Source of the DNA: an uncultured Aquimarina sp. | Lineage (GTDB): Bacteria > Bacteroidota > Bacteroidia > Flavobacteriales > Flavobacteriaceae | Length of the DNA: 64,000 nucleotides | Assembly (NCBI GenBank): GCA_947496705.1 | Contig: CANMDW010000001.1 | Span: forward strand, 1,008,394-1,072,393 | Direction of reading: 5' to 3' | Shown here: in pieces, positions 47,794 to 56,271 of the stretch | How the letters are laid out: each line of letters opens with the position of its first letter | How positions within the stretch are numbered: the first letter of the stretch is position 1 | Made by a program: the position numbers and the translations under genes | Notes under the pieces: generated by a model | What the model was told of the DNA's origin: nothing | What the model saw: the letters and a program-made list of their open reading frames with translations, nothing else | Database searches by the model: none

Positions 47794-49458
47794 ATGAAGT
47801 ATATCATACTAGTGTCTATATTATTTTGTGTGTCTGGATTGAGTGCGCAGATCACTAATCAGGGAGAACCTCATAGCTGGTCATTTCAGTTAAAAAGAGG
47901 AGTTTCTTCTGTAGTTATGCAACCTATAAACCTTAATAAACTCAAGGCTGAAGATACTGTGAATGATGTGAAGAGAGAAATACCTTTCAGATTTGGATAT
48001 GAATTTGATGTAGACTTAGGATTTAACGATGGCGTATGGGAAAAACTGCCAAACGGAGGTCGAATATGGAGAATTACTATCATTTCTGAAGGAGCAAAAA
48101 CATTAAATTTTGTCTTTGACCAATATAAAGTGCCAGATGGAGCTACCATATACTTCTATAATAAAGACCGCTCTAATCTGCTGGGAGCATATACCAATGT
48201 ATTTAATCGTCCAGACGAAATGTTAGGCACCTGGCTGGTTGAAGGGTCAGAAATTACTATAGAGTATTATGAACCAGATCAGGTAAAAGGACAAGGAAAA
48301 TTAAATTTGTCTAAGGTGGTTCATGGATACCGTTCTGTCACAGATCTGGAAGCCAGGCAAAAAGCATTAGGTGATTCAGGGGATTGTAATCACGATGTAG
48401 ATTGCACAATAGGAGAGGATTTTGATTGCATAAAGGACAAGTTGAAAAAATCTGTAGGGTTTATCATACTCAATGGATTTGTCTGTACAGGAACCTTAAT
48501 TAATAATACCAACAATGACCGGGCTCCCTACTTCTTAACTGCCAATCATTGTGAATCGGGTTCTACCGCAACATGGGCATTCCGGTTTAATTGGATAAGC
48601 CCAGACCCGTCCTGCGGCAGTACCACTGGCAGTACCGATACCAATGTAAATCAAACTACCAGCGGTGCAACTATACTGGCATCTAATTCAGAATCTGATT
48701 TCAAATTACTCAATCTCGATGGAGGTTTGGATAACTCATGGGATATAGAATGGGCAGGATGGGATAGAACCGGCGACATACCCGATTATGTGGTAGGAAT
48801 TCATCATCCTGCAGGAGATATCATGAAAATTTGTAGAGAAGATCAATCGCCAAGTGAATTTGTTATCGATTTCAATGGAAATCCGACCACAAAAGTTTGG
48901 CAAATAGATGATTGGGATATTGGAGTGACCGAACAGGGTTCATCGGGTTCAGCGATTTTTGATAAAAATGGTAGGATTGTAGGACAACTGGCAGGAGGAG
49001 AAGCTGCTTGTGATGCTATTGATAGTACTGTTGATAATAACCAACCGGATTATTATGGAAGATTTCAGGTTTCTTGGAACTTTGGTAATACAAATGAAAC
49101 TAGACTTTCAAATTGGTTAGATCCAACAAACACCTCAAGAGAAAGATTGAATATGCTTTCTCAAGAACTAGAAGGTTTAACATCTGAAGAAGTTGATAAT
49201 ATAGAATGCGTAGAAGTAAATCGAAATTTGGTAATAACTCCCAACCCATCTCTTGGGGTCGTTAACATTATTAATGATGTGCCAGAAATACAAAACTATA
49301 TCACATATGATGTTTTTGGAAAGGTTGTAAGCCAAGGGCAAATAACTGCCGAGGATCAGAGCATAGACTTATCAGCACAATCCAGCGGGATGTATTTTAT
49401 ATATCTCACCAATACTTCAGATGGCAGGACTTTTACCAAAAGAGTCATTGTAAGATAA
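47794..49458 (+). CDS. Secreted trypsin-like serine protease with T9SS type A sorting domain
   Basis: The ATG at 47794 (MKYIILVSILFCVSGLSAQ) starts a signal peptide; a GTG two codons upstream is also possible. After a pro-region, the catalytic domain has TANHCESG (His, about 252), SDFKLLNLDGG (Asp, about 302) and EQGSSGSAIFDKNGRIVGQLAGG in part (Ser, about 385), like lysyl endopeptidases. The last ~75 residues form a type IX sorting domain (ITPNPSLGVVNI, YDVFGKVV, GMYFIYLTN, KRVIVR). The mature enzyme would be exported through the outer membrane for extracellular proteolysis. 554 residues. Confidence 0.93.
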   Translation: MKYIILVSILFCVSGLSAQITNQGEPHSWSFQLKRGVSSVVMQPINLNKLKAEDTVNDVKREIPFRFGYEFDVDLGFNDGVWEKLPNGGRIWRITIISEGAKTLNFVFDQYKVPDGATIYFYNKDRSNLLGAYTNVFNRPDEMLGTWLVEGSEITIEYYEPDQVKGQGKLNLSKVVHGYRSVTDLEARQKALGDSGDCNHDVDCTIGEDFDCIKDKLKKSVGFIILNGFVCTGTLINNTNNDRAPYFLTANHCESGSTATWAFRFNWISPDPSCGSTTGSTDTNVNQTTSGATILASNSESDFKLLNLDGGLDNSWDIEWAGWDRTGDIPDYVVGIHHPAGDIMKICREDQSPSEFVIDFNGNPTTKVWQIDDWDIGVTEQGSSGSAIFDKNGRIVGQLAGGEAACDAIDSTVDNNQPDYYGRFQVSWNFGNTNETRLSNWLDPTNTSRERLNMLSQELEGLTSEEVDNIECVEVNRNLVITPNPSLGVVNIINDVPEIQNYITYDVFGKVVSQGQITAEDQSIDLSAQSSGMYFIYLTNTSDGRTFTKRVIVR

Positions 49459-49484
49459 CAAACTCAAAAATCCATTTAGTAATG

Positions 49485-49919
49485 CTATTTTTTAGTCTTT
49501 ATGCCAGAGAATAACACTATACCATTACTGTTTTTTAGTACTAAGGAGTCTTGTTTTATGGTTCGAAGGTCAACTTCCATAAAAGCTTTAAAAAAATCTT
49601 GCTCCAGCTGTATCTTTTTTTTACAGTACATTTTTGATGCTATAGGAAATCCGAAGGATATCGATTCTTTTTCAGCAGTATATGTACTTGAAAAAGTATT
49701 GCAACCAGCATAGCCCGAAGCGGTATTTCGTTCCTCATCAAAAGTGATGTAAAGCTTTTCTTTAGAGACATCTTTTCCCTGAAGCTGAAGAATTAAAAAC
49801 TTTGTTTTTTCAGGATGTTGAACCTTCTGTTTATTATGCCCGACAATAAATGTTCCTTTTTTATTACAAGAGTTGGTATAAGAGAATGCAAACAGTAGCA
49901 AAAAAATAATATACTTCAT
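49485..49919 (-). CDS. META/HslJ-domain lipoprotein
   Basis: The ATG at 49919 gives 144 residues starting MKYIIFLLLFAFSYTNSCNKK, a lipoprotein signal with Cys at TNSC. The META signature ASGYAGCNTFSSTYTAEKESISFG lies around residues 67-90 (given here in part as SGYAGCNTFSSTY), followed by MYCKKKIQLEQDFFKAF. These are small envelope proteins of unclear function, sometimes linked to stress resistance in E. coli HslJ. It is convergent with the protease gene. Confidence 0.87.
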   Translation of the reverse strand: MKYIIFLLLFAFSYTNSCNKKGTFIVGHNKQKVQHPEKTKFLILQLQGKDVSKEKLYITFDEERNTASGYAGCNTFSSTYTAEKESISFGFPIASKMYCKKKIQLEQDFFKAFMEVDLRTIKQDSLVLKNSNGIVLFSGIKTKK

Positions 49920-50041
49920 GAAAATCAAATTAATAGAAAGTTTCTGAAAGCCGCAAATTTAGCATATTCCAGGTTTTTAATTACAAAAACATGTATTATA
50001 TGAGATTAAAATTTATTTTTGGTAAAAAATAACCCCACCCT

Positions 50042-50611
50042 ATGAAACCCGAAAGCAGAAAACAAGAAATCATCAATGCTGCATCTATTCTTTTTATGGA
50101 AAAAGGCTATAGCGCAGTCACTATGAGAGACCTGGCAAAAGCCATGGGAATTAAAGCCGCCAGTTTATATAACCATATACAATCAAAACAGGAAATTTTA
50201 TCAACGATCATTATAGAACTTGCAGAAGAATTTACTACGGGCATGAATCAAATTGTGAGTTCTGATAGGAATTCAGTTAAGAAATTAGAAAATATTATTG
50301 ACCTGCATATAGATGTTACCCTGCGAAATGCAGATGGGTTAGCTTCTCTAAATAATGACTGGATGCATCTGGAGGAGAATAATCTTCAGTACTTTGAGAA
50401 AATGCGTCATGATTATGAAGAGAATTTTAGATATATCGTAAAAAATGGAGTAGAAAAAGGAGAAATAATACCATACAATATTGAAATTATGGTATTTTCT
50501 ACCCTTTCTACCTTAAGAACATTATATCTGTGGTATCCGAGGCAAAAGAATATTGATGCCGATATATTAAAACGAGACATGATCTCAGTATTACTCAAAG
50601 GAGTTATTTAA
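50042..50611 (+). CDS. paaR: TetR-family repressor, probable PaaR
   Basis: A 189-residue TetR/AcrR protein with an N-terminal helix-turn-helix (YSAVTMRDLAKAMGIKAASLYNHIQSKQEIL in part, about 22-50) and a helical ligand-binding domain. It is the first gene of the paa cluster, 81 bp before paaE. That gap carries a perfect inverted repeat close to the Thermus PaaR consensus CNAACGNNCGTTNG, overlapping the promoter. PaaR proteins release DNA on binding phenylacetyl-CoA. The specificity is inferred from context. Confidence 0.88.
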   Translation: MKPESRKQEIINAASILFMEKGYSAVTMRDLAKAMGIKAASLYNHIQSKQEILSTIIIELAEEFTTGMNQIVSSDRNSVKKLENIIDLHIDVTLRNADGLASLNNDWMHLEENNLQYFEKMRHDYEENFRYIVKNGVEKGEIIPYNIEIMVFSTLSTLRTLYLWYPRQKNIDADILKRDMISVLLKGVI

Positions 50612-50629
50612 AAATTAACAAATAATTAG

Positions 50630-50660
50630 TTGCGCATAAAACTAACAATCGTTAGTTTTG
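50630..50660 (+). promoter_or_regulatory. paa operon promoter (TTG-N20-TAGTTTTG)
   Basis: TTG at 50630-50632, 20 bp spacer and TAGTTTTG at 50653-50660 match the flavobacterial consensus TTG-N17-23-TAnnTTTG. It lies 33 bp before the paaE ATG, directly after the tetR gene. Confidence 0.8.
50638..50659. promoter_or_regulatory. PaaR-type operator
   Basis: AAAACTAAC (50638-50646) and GTTAGTTTT (50651-50659) form a perfect 9 bp inverted repeat with a 4 bp spacer. Its core CTAACAATCGTTAG differs at one fixed base from the Thermus PaaR site CNAACGNNCGTTNG. The right arm covers the -7 box, so binding would block transcription of the paa genes. A second palindrome, CTATAACGTTATAG, follows at 50666-50679. 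Confidence 0.75.
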
Positions 50661-50665
50661 TTTGG

Positions 50666-50679
50666 CTATAACGTTATAG
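50666..50679. promoter_or_regulatory. Second palindrome in the paaE leader
   Basis: CTATAACGTTATAG is a perfect 14 bp palindrome just downstream of the paa -7 box. It shares the TAAC/GTTA half-sites of the main operator without the spacer, so it may be an accessory site, or only an AT-rich coincidence. Confidence 0.4.
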
Positions 50680-50692
50680 TTGAATTAAACAT

Positions 50693-51766
50693 ATGACTGA
50701 TTTTTATCCCATACAGGTTTCTGAAGTGCATAAAGAAACCAAGGATTGTACATCCATAACTTTTGATATCCCAGAAGAACTTAAAGAAAAATTTTTGTAC
50801 AAGCAAGGTCAGCATCTTACACTAAAAACCTCTATAAATGGAGAGGAAGTAAGACGTTCATACTCTCTTTGTTCGAGTCCGACCGAAAATAAATGGCAAG
50901 TAGCTGTTAAGCGAATCAATGGTGGATTGTTTTCAAACTTTGCCAATAATGAGCTGCAAGCCGGTGATTTTTTGGAACTCATGCCTCCTGTAGGGAGCTT
51001 TTTTGTAGAAATTGATCCTTCGAGTGCTAAGAATTACATTGTTTTTGCTGCCGGGAGCGGTATTACACCCATCTTATCAATATTGAAAACTCATTTGGCG
51101 ACTGAGCCCAACAGCACTTTCAAGCTCTTTTACTTGAATCGAAAGGCTAAATCAATTATCTTTAAAGAAGAGATTGAAGCACTTAGAAATAAATATTTTG
51201 GACGATTAGAGATATTTTACTTTTTGACCAAAGAGCAACGTGATATTCCATTACTTAACGGAAGATTTACTAGCGAAAAGATACAGGAACTCACAGATAA
51301 GATAATTGATGTTGCCGATGTTGACGAATGCTTTATCTGTGGACCCGAAGAAATGATTTTTCTCATCAGGGATGAGCTAGTGAGAACTGGATTGCCCAAA
51401 AATAAAATTCATTACGAACTTTTCTTTTCTGGTGTGACCGAAGAAGATAAGAAAAATGCAGCTGAAGCAATAGAACATAAATTTGAAGGAACCGAAGTAA
51501 CCATCATTGATAGTGGAAAAGAATTTCACTTTGCTATGGATGATGACCATGATACTATTTTAGATGGTGCCTTGTCAGCTGGTGCAGATTTGCCTTTCGC
51601 ATGCAAAGGAGGAGTATGTAGCACTTGTAAATGTAAAGTGATAGAAGGAACGGTCGAAATGAAGATAAATTACGCATTAGAAGAAGACGAAGTAGCAAGA
51701 GGCTTAGTGCTGTCTTGTCAAGCTGTTCCAACAACCGGGAAGGTAGTTGTTGATTTTGATGTATAG
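50693..51766 (+). CDS. paaE: Phenylacetyl-CoA epoxidase reductase PaaE
   Basis: A 357-residue ferredoxin-NADP reductase type protein that passes electrons to the PaaA diiron site. The FAD domain has RRSYSLCSSP (about 55-64), the nucleotide domain FAAGSGITPILSIL, and the C-terminal 2Fe-2S domain the cysteines of CKGGVCSTCKCKV plus a later LSCQA. It is the first structural gene after the promoter, an order that differs from the E. coli paaABCDE order. Confidence 0.96.
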   Translation: MTDFYPIQVSEVHKETKDCTSITFDIPEELKEKFLYKQGQHLTLKTSINGEEVRRSYSLCSSPTENKWQVAVKRINGGLFSNFANNELQAGDFLELMPPVGSFFVEIDPSSAKNYIVFAAGSGITPILSILKTHLATEPNSTFKLFYLNRKAKSIIFKEEIEALRNKYFGRLEIFYFLTKEQRDIPLLNGRFTSEKIQELTDKIIDVADVDECFICGPEEMIFLIRDELVRTGLPKNKIHYELFFSGVTEEDKKNAAEAIEHKFEGTEVTIIDSGKEFHFAMDDDHDTILDGALSAGADLPFACKGGVCSTCKCKVIEGTVEMKINYALEEDEVARGLVLSCQAVPTTGKVVVDFDV

Positions 51767-51794
51767 TAAATAATCATAAAAAATTCTTGCTTAC

Positions 51795-51818
51795 TCCTTT
51801 CTCCCTTTGGGAGAGGGG
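51795..51818. repeat. Hairpin of the CTCCCTTTGGGAGAGG type before paaA
   Basis: CCTTTCTCCC and GGGAGAGGGG form an inverted repeat (8 of 10) around TTT in the paaE-paaA gap, followed by TTGGGGGTGAGGGC. This is the widespread dispersed palindrome found in many genomes, not a paa-specific signal. Confidence 0.7.
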
Positions 51819-51840
51819 TTGGGGGTGAGGGCTAGTTGTT

Positions 51841-52797
51841 ATGAGTGAAAAAGAAATAAGGAATTTAGAAGAAATTTTTGAGCAAAGAATTGCCAGAGAC
51901 GAAAAGATTGAGCCCAAAGACTGGATGCCAGAGAAGTATCGTAAAACGCACATCCGTCAAATATCTCAACATGCACATTCCGAAATCGTTGGAATGTTGC
52001 CCGAGGGAAATTGGATTACCCGAGCACCTTCTTTACGACGTAAAGTTGCGCTCTTGGCCAAAGTGCAGGATGAGGCAGGTCACGGTTTGTATCTGTACAG
52101 CGCCTGCGAAACATTAGGAATCTCTAGGGAAGAGCTATATGAACAATTACATACTGGCAAAGCGAAATATTCAAGCATATTTAACTATCCAACAATTACC
52201 TGGGCAGATATTGGTGCTATTGGTTGGTTGGTAGATGGTGCTGCTATTATCAATCAGGTGCCTCTTTGCAACACTTCTTATGGTCCTTATGCAAGAGCAA
52301 TGGTACGTGTTTGTAAAGAAGAAAGCTTTCATCAGCGGCAGGGATATGAAATTATGATCAAACTTGCTAATGGTACTCCAGAGCAGAAAGAAATGGCACA
52401 AGATGCCTTGAATCGATGGTGGTGGCCTTCATTAATGATGTTGGGGCCAACAGATGCAGAATCTGTGCATACAGAACAATCTATGAAGTGGAAGCTGAAA
52501 CGTAAAACCAATGATGAACTACGTCAGCAATTTATAGATCAAACTGTTCCGCAAGCAGATTTAATAGGGCTTACCATTCCTGATCCCGATTTAAAGTGGA
52601 ACGAAGAAACTGGTCACTATGATTTTGGCGAAATAGATTGGGACGAATTCTGGCAGGTAGTCAAAGGTCACGGTCCTTGTAACAAAGAACGATTATCGGC
52701 TAGAGTGAATGCATGGGAAGAAGGAGAATGGGTACGTGATGCTGCTATGGCATATGCCAAAAAACAAGAAGATAAAAAGCTTAAGAAAGCGATATAA
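51841..52797 (+). CDS. paaA: Phenylacetyl-CoA epoxidase catalytic subunit PaaA
   Basis: A 318-residue ferritin-like diiron protein; with PaaC, PaaB and PaaE it epoxidises phenylacetyl-CoA. Metal-ligand motifs [14 protein letters not shown] (about 78-91) and [14 protein letters not shown] (about 158-171) are visible, as is the conserved [20 protein letters not shown] in part. Length matches E. coli PaaA (309). Confidence 0.97.
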   Translation: MSEKEIRNLEEIFEQRIARDEKIEPKDWMPEKYRKTHIRQISQHAHSEIVGMLPEGNWITRAPSLRRKVALLAKVQDEAGHGLYLYSACETLGISREELYEQLHTGKAKYSSIFNYPTITWADIGAIGWLVDGAAIINQVPLCNTSYGPYARAMVRVCKEESFHQRQGYEIMIKLANGTPEQKEMAQDALNRWWWPSLMMLGPTDAESVHTEQSMKWKLKRKTNDELRQQFIDQTVPQADLIGLTIPDPDLKWNEETGHYDFGEIDWDEFWQVVKGHGPCNKERLSARVNAWEEGEWVRDAAMAYAKKQEDKKLKKAI

Positions 52798-52810
52798 TAA
52801 TTCTAAATAG

Positions 52811-52828
52811 TTACCCGCCTTTGCGGGC
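52811..52828. repeat. CCCGC/GCGGG hairpin between paaA and paaB
   Basis: CCCGC (52814-52818) and GCGGG (52823-52827) flank CTTT. The hairpin resembles those at 58294-58311 and 63524-63543, all with the pattern YCCYGC-CTTY-GCRGGR, and is a solo copy of that family. Confidence 0.6.
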
Positions 52829-52836
52829 AATAGATT

Positions 52837-53121
52837 ATGAAAAATAATTGGCCACTTTGGGAAGTTTTTGTGAGAAGTAAAAATGGTTTAGAACACCGTC
52901 ATTTTGGAAGCCTTCATGCTGCAGATGCAGAAATGGCGTTAGAAAATGCGCGCGATGTGTATACGCGCAGAAATGAAGGTATAAGTATATGGGTTGTTGA
53001 ATCCAAGCATATTACGGCTTCAAATCCTGAGAATAACGGTGAATTATTTGAACCGGCACAAGATAAGGTATATAGACACCCAACATTTTATACATTACCC
53101 GATGAGGTAAAGCATATGTAA
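52837..53121 (+). CDS. paaB: Phenylacetyl-CoA epoxidase subunit PaaB
   Basis: A 94-residue subunit with the typical start WPLWEVFVRSKNGLEHRHFGSLHAADAEMALENARDVYTRR in part (WEVFVRSKNGLEHRHFGS) and IWVVESKHI. It is thought to bridge the PaaAC heterodimers. It is 39 bp after paaA, with a hairpin in between. Confidence 0.96.
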   Translation: MKNNWPLWEVFVRSKNGLEHRHFGSLHAADAEMALENARDVYTRRNEGISIWVVESKHITASNPENNGELFEPAQDKVYRHPTFYTLPDEVKHM

Positions 53122-53123
53122 TT

Positions 53124-53577
53124 TTGAATTCGAAATTGAATCTTAAAAATGTATAGTACCTTAATATATGAGCAGTAGTACGTTTGATTTGAGTGAAAGG
53201 TTAGAAGATTTTGCAGCTGCTATAATAGTATTGTTTGATAAGAAACCAAGTTCATTTGCTGGTGAGTATTTAGCAAAACAATTAATTAGATCTTCTTGTT
53301 CTTCTGCTTTAAATTATGGTGAAGCTTTAGGTGCAGGAACAAATAAGGATAAAATAAATAAATTAAGGATTTGTTTAAAAGAATTGAGGGAATCATTAAG
53401 AAATTTAAATATTCAAACTAAATCAAAACTAGTATCTGAAGAAAATGTAAGACCATTAAAGGATGAAAATGATCAATTAATCAGAATAATAGTGACAAGA
53501 ATAAAAAATATTGGTTAAAATAGAAACCATGGTTGAAGTATGAGTAATTATTAGTTCGATTTCAAGTTCAGCTTCAA
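53124..53577. repeat. Imperfect inverted repeats flanking the first four-helix-bundle ORF
   Basis: TTGAATTCGAAATTGAATC (53124-53142) and GATTTCAAGTTCAGCTTCAA (53558-53577) are imperfect inverted copies on either side of the ORF at 53168-53518. The right copy lies in a six-unit TTCnnn hexamer repeat (53555-53587). They suggest that the ORF and its flanks were inserted between paaB and paaC as one block. Confidence 0.45.
53168..53518 (+). CDS. Four-helix-bundle protein (23S rRNA IVP-like), inserted in the paa operon
   Basis: A 116-residue helical protein of the S23/four-helix-bundle family (FDLSERLEDFAAAIIVLF, AKQLIRSSCSSALNYGEALG, INKLRICLKELRESLRNL). The family was first found in 23S rRNA intervening sequences and also occurs as free-standing genes; its role is unknown. 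It separates paaB from paaC, is more AT-rich than its neighbours, and is flanked by imperfect inverted repeats. It has no link to phenylacetate metabolism. Confidence 0.85.
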   Translation: MSSSTFDLSERLEDFAAAIIVLFDKKPSSFAGEYLAKQLIRSSCSSALNYGEALGAGTNKDKINKLRICLKELRESLRNLNIQTKSKLVSEENVRPLKDENDQLIRIIVTRIKNIG

Positions 53578-53592
53578 GTTCAAATTCATTAT

Positions 53593-54348
53593 ATGAAAAA
53601 CGAAAATATAATACAATATATCTACGGTATTGCAGATAATGCATTAATTCTTGGTCAGCGATTATCAGAATTGTGCGGTCATGGGCCAAATCTCGAGACG
53701 GACATTGCATTGACCAATATGGCACTGGATTTATTAGGGCAAACACGTAGTTATTACCAATATGTAGCTCAGCTTTCAGGAGATGAAAAAACTGAAGACG
53801 ATATTGCTTTTTTAAGAATAGAAAGACAGTATAAGAATGTACTTCTTGTCGAGCAGCCCAACAGACATTTTGGATATGTGATTACAAGACAGTTTTTTTA
53901 CGATGTTTTTCACCTGTTATTGCTTCAGGAATTACAAAATAGTAATGATGAGACCCTTTCTGCTATTGCAAAAAAAGGAATTAAAGAAGTAAGCTATCAT
54001 CAACGATTTTCCTCAGACTGGATAAAAAGATTAGGAGATGGTACCGAAGAAAGCCATCAAAAAGTTCAGGAAGCTGTAGATGATCTCTGGAAATATACTG
54101 ATGAGTTATTTCATACAACCAAAGATGATGAACTAGCTTTTCAATCAGGAATAGGAGTTGATGTCCCAAAATTGAAAGAGCGTTATTACAAAAGAATAGG
54201 CGAAGTACTTGAGGAAGCTACCTTGACAATCCCAGAAACCAAATGGTTTCAAAAAGGAGGAAAACAAGGGATCCATAGTGAACATATGGGGTATTTGCTA
54301 TCAGACTTGCAGTATATGCAACGTACGTATCCTAATATGAAATGGTAA
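53593..54348 (+). CDS. paaC: Phenylacetyl-CoA epoxidase structural subunit PaaC
   Basis: A 251-residue helical subunit that pairs with PaaA without forming an active diiron site. Family features: ADNALILGQRLSELCGHGP (about 15-33), DLLGQTRSYYQYVAQ, FLRIERQYKNVLLVEQPN and EVSYHQRFSSDWIKRLGDGTEES in part. Length as in E. coli (248). Confidence 0.96.
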   Translation: MKNENIIQYIYGIADNALILGQRLSELCGHGPNLETDIALTNMALDLLGQTRSYYQYVAQLSGDEKTEDDIAFLRIERQYKNVLLVEQPNRHFGYVITRQFFYDVFHLLLLQELQNSNDETLSAIAKKGIKEVSYHQRFSSDWIKRLGDGTEESHQKVQEAVDDLWKYTDELFHTTKDDELAFQSGIGVDVPKLKERYYKRIGEVLEEATLTIPETKWFQKGGKQGIHSEHMGYLLSDLQYMQRTYPNMKW

Positions 54349-54357
54349 AAGAATGAT

Positions 54358-54431
54358 GAATGTCGAATTTAGAATATTGAATGATGAAGTGAAATAAAAC
54401 TTCATCATTGGATATTAAGTGTTCGATATTC
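54358..54431. repeat. Long palindromic element between paaC and paaD
   Basis: Two 33 bp arms (54358-54390 and 54399-54431) pair with 25 of 33 matches around an 8 nt loop; the inner 11 bp (AATGATGAAGT/ACTTCATCATT) are perfect. It fills most of the 93 bp gap. It resembles dispersed palindromic repeats and cannot code for protein. Confidence 0.75.
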
Positions 54432-54441
54432 GATATTTATT

Positions 54442-54945
54442 ATGACAATAGCATTAGAGCAACATATCGACCCAAGCCTTATTTCAATTCTGGAAAAAAT
54501 ATCAGATCCCGAAATCCCTGTATTATCTATTATGGATATGGGTGTGGTTCGTTTTGCTCAGATAGTAGATGATGTAGCTCAAATTAAAATTACTCCAACC
54601 TATAGCGGGTGCCCGGCAATGGATGTTATAGAGGAAGATATTGTTCACGCTTTCGCGGAAGCAAATATAGAAGTAAAAGTTGATCTGGTCTTATCGCCGG
54701 CTTGGACCACAGATTGGATTACTCCTAGAGGCAGAAAAGCTTTAGAAGAGTATGGAATAGCAGCTCCGTTAGAGGAAGAAGCAGATAAAGAAGCATTACT
54801 CGGCAATAAAAAAATAGTAAAATGCCCTCAATGTAGTTCAACAAACACAAAAATGATAAGTCAGTTTGGTTCTACAGCATGCAAAGCACTATTTCAGTGC
54901 GAAGATTGTCTGGAACCTTTTGATTACTTCAAATGTCTAAAATGA
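54442..54945 (+). CDS. paaD: PaaD Fe-S/metal-maturation protein of the epoxidase
   Basis: A 167-residue protein with an N-terminal MIP18/DUF59 domain (LEKISDPEIPVLSIMDMGVV, about 18-37) and a C-terminal zinc/Fe-S cluster of cysteines (CPQCSSTNTKM, CEDCLEPFDYFKC). PaaD is needed for assembly of active phenylacetyl-CoA epoxidase, probably through iron-sulfur maturation. It follows paaC. Confidence 0.94.
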   Translation: MTIALEQHIDPSLISILEKISDPEIPVLSIMDMGVVRFAQIVDDVAQIKITPTYSGCPAMDVIEEDIVHAFAEANIEVKVDLVLSPAWTTDWITPRGRKALEEYGIAAPLEEEADKEALLGNKKIVKCPQCSSTNTKMISQFGSTACKALFQCEDCLEPFDYFKCLK

Positions 54946-55004
54946 CAGCTTGCTTTCACCCCGAAAGGAGTCGAAGAGTCTGTGTCAAAATAAAAATGTA
55001 AACA

Positions 55005-55367
55005 ATGCTTGGATTAAGAACAACAATATACAAAGTAAGTGATCTGGATGCCGCTAAGAAATGGTATGGCGAAGCTTTTGGTAAAAAACCATATTTCGAC
55101 GAGCCCTTTTATATAGGCTTCAATATTGGTGGGTATGAACTGGGATTATTGCCAGAAGAAGCTACTGAAGATGAAAAATCTGACAGCGTACTTTCATATT
55201 GGGGGGTTGAACATATAAATGCAGAATATCAGAAATTACTGGATTTGGGAGCAGTAGAACATGAGAAACCAACAAATGTAGGAGGAGAAATTGTAGTCGC
55301 TTCTGTAAAATGCCCATGGAACAATATTATCGGAATCATTTATAATCCCGAATTTAAAATAAATTAA
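55005..55367 (+). CDS. VOC/glyoxalase-like protein in the paa operon
   Basis: A 120-residue protein with a single VOC fold (MLGLRTTIYKVSDLDAAKKWYGEAFGKKPYFD in part; LGLLPEEATEDEKSDSV; CPWNNIIGIIYNPEFKIN). The motifs resemble glyoxalase-type metalloproteins. It is not a standard paa component; it lies between paaD and paaG with the same orientation, so it might act on a reactive intermediate, but this is inference. Confidence 0.85.
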   Translation: MLGLRTTIYKVSDLDAAKKWYGEAFGKKPYFDEPFYIGFNIGGYELGLLPEEATEDEKSDSVLSYWGVEHINAEYQKLLDLGAVEHEKPTNVGGEIVVASVKCPWNNIIGIIYNPEFKIN

Positions 55368-55371
55368 ACTC

Positions 55372-55398
55372 CCTTGAAGGTTTTAGAAACCTTCAAGG
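55372..55398. repeat. 12 bp perfect hairpin before paaG
   Basis: CCTTGAAGGTTT (55372-55383) and AAACCTTCAAGG (55387-55398) form a perfect hairpin around TAG in the gap between the VOC gene and paaG. It lacks a T-tail on the plus strand, so it is more likely a dispersed palindrome than a terminator. Confidence 0.7.
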
Positions 55399-55417
55399 TA
55401 TATCAAAGAAACACAAA

Positions 55418-56197
55418 GTGAACTCAATAGAATTAAAAATAGAAAACGGAATAGCCAGAATTGTATTAAACCGCCCCGAAACCTTTAATAGTTTCAATAG
55501 AGAAATGGCGTTGCTATTACAAAAAACATTAGATGATTGTAGTGGTAATAATGAAGTAAGAGCAATTGTACTTACCGGTAACGGAAAAGCATTTTGTGCA
55601 GGTCAGGATCTTAACGAAGTGACTTCGCCAGAATTGAACCCCGGTTTCAGAAAAATATTAGAAGAGCATTATAACCCTATAGTCAAAAGAATAAGAACCA
55701 TCGAGAAACCTATTATTGCAGCTGTAAATGGTGTAGCGGCAGGAGCCGGTGCAAATATTGCCTTGGCCTGTGATGTCGTTGTGGCTTCTGAAACTGCAAG
55801 TTTTATTCAGGCATTTAGCAAAATTGGATTAATTCCAGATAGTGCGGGGACCTTCTTTTTACCCAGATTGATTGGTTTTCAAAAAGCTGCTGCTCTAATG
55901 ATGCTGGGTGATAAAGTAAGTGCAAACGAAGCCGAACAATTGGGAATGTTGTATAAAGTGTTTTCCACCGAAACTTTTGAGGAAGAAATAACAAAACTAG
56001 CATTAAAATTGGCTGAAATGCCTACAAAAGCGTTAGGTTTAACCAAGAGGTTGTTAAATCAATCCATGGTGAATAACCTGGAGCAGCAATTGGCGATGGA
56101 GTCTGATTTACAAATAGAAGCTGCAGAAAGCGAAGATTATGCAGAAGGAGTACAGGCATTTATAGAAAAAAGGAAACCTGTATTTAAAGGCAAGTAA
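55418..56197 (+). CDS. paaG: Enoyl-CoA hydratase/isomerase PaaG (epoxide-to-oxepin isomerase)
   Basis: A 259-residue crotonase-fold enzyme with RIVLNRPETFNSFN, the oxyanion loop GNGKAFCAGQDLNEV (about 53-67) and NGVAAGAGANIALACDVVVA (about 105-125). By family and order it converts the ring-1,2-epoxide to 2-oxepin-2(3H)-ylideneacetyl-CoA. It uses a GTG start at 55418. paaG and paaH are adjacent, as in many paa clusters. Confidence 0.9.
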   Translation: MNSIELKIENGIARIVLNRPETFNSFNREMALLLQKTLDDCSGNNEVRAIVLTGNGKAFCAGQDLNEVTSPELNPGFRKILEEHYNPIVKRIRTIEKPIIAAVNGVAAGAGANIALACDVVVASETASFIQAFSKIGLIPDSAGTFFLPRLIGFQKAAALMMLGDKVSANEAEQLGMLYKVFSTETFEEEITKLALKLAEMPTKALGLTKRLLNQSMVNNLEQQLAMESDLQIEAAESEDYAEGVQAFIEKRKPVFKGK

Positions 56198-56198
56198 A

Positions 56199-56257
56199 AA
56201 TTACGATGTACGGAGTACGAATTCAGAATAGAAAATCTAAAATCGTCAATCGTAATT
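56199..56257. repeat. Inverted repeat in the paaG-paaH gap
   Basis: AATTACGAT (56199-56207) and ATCGTAATT (56249-56257) bracket 41 bp rich in GTACGGAGTACG and TCGTCAATCG-like sequence. It looks like another dispersed palindrome; no coding function. Confidence 0.5.
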
Positions 56258-56271
56258 CTTAAATCAAAAAT

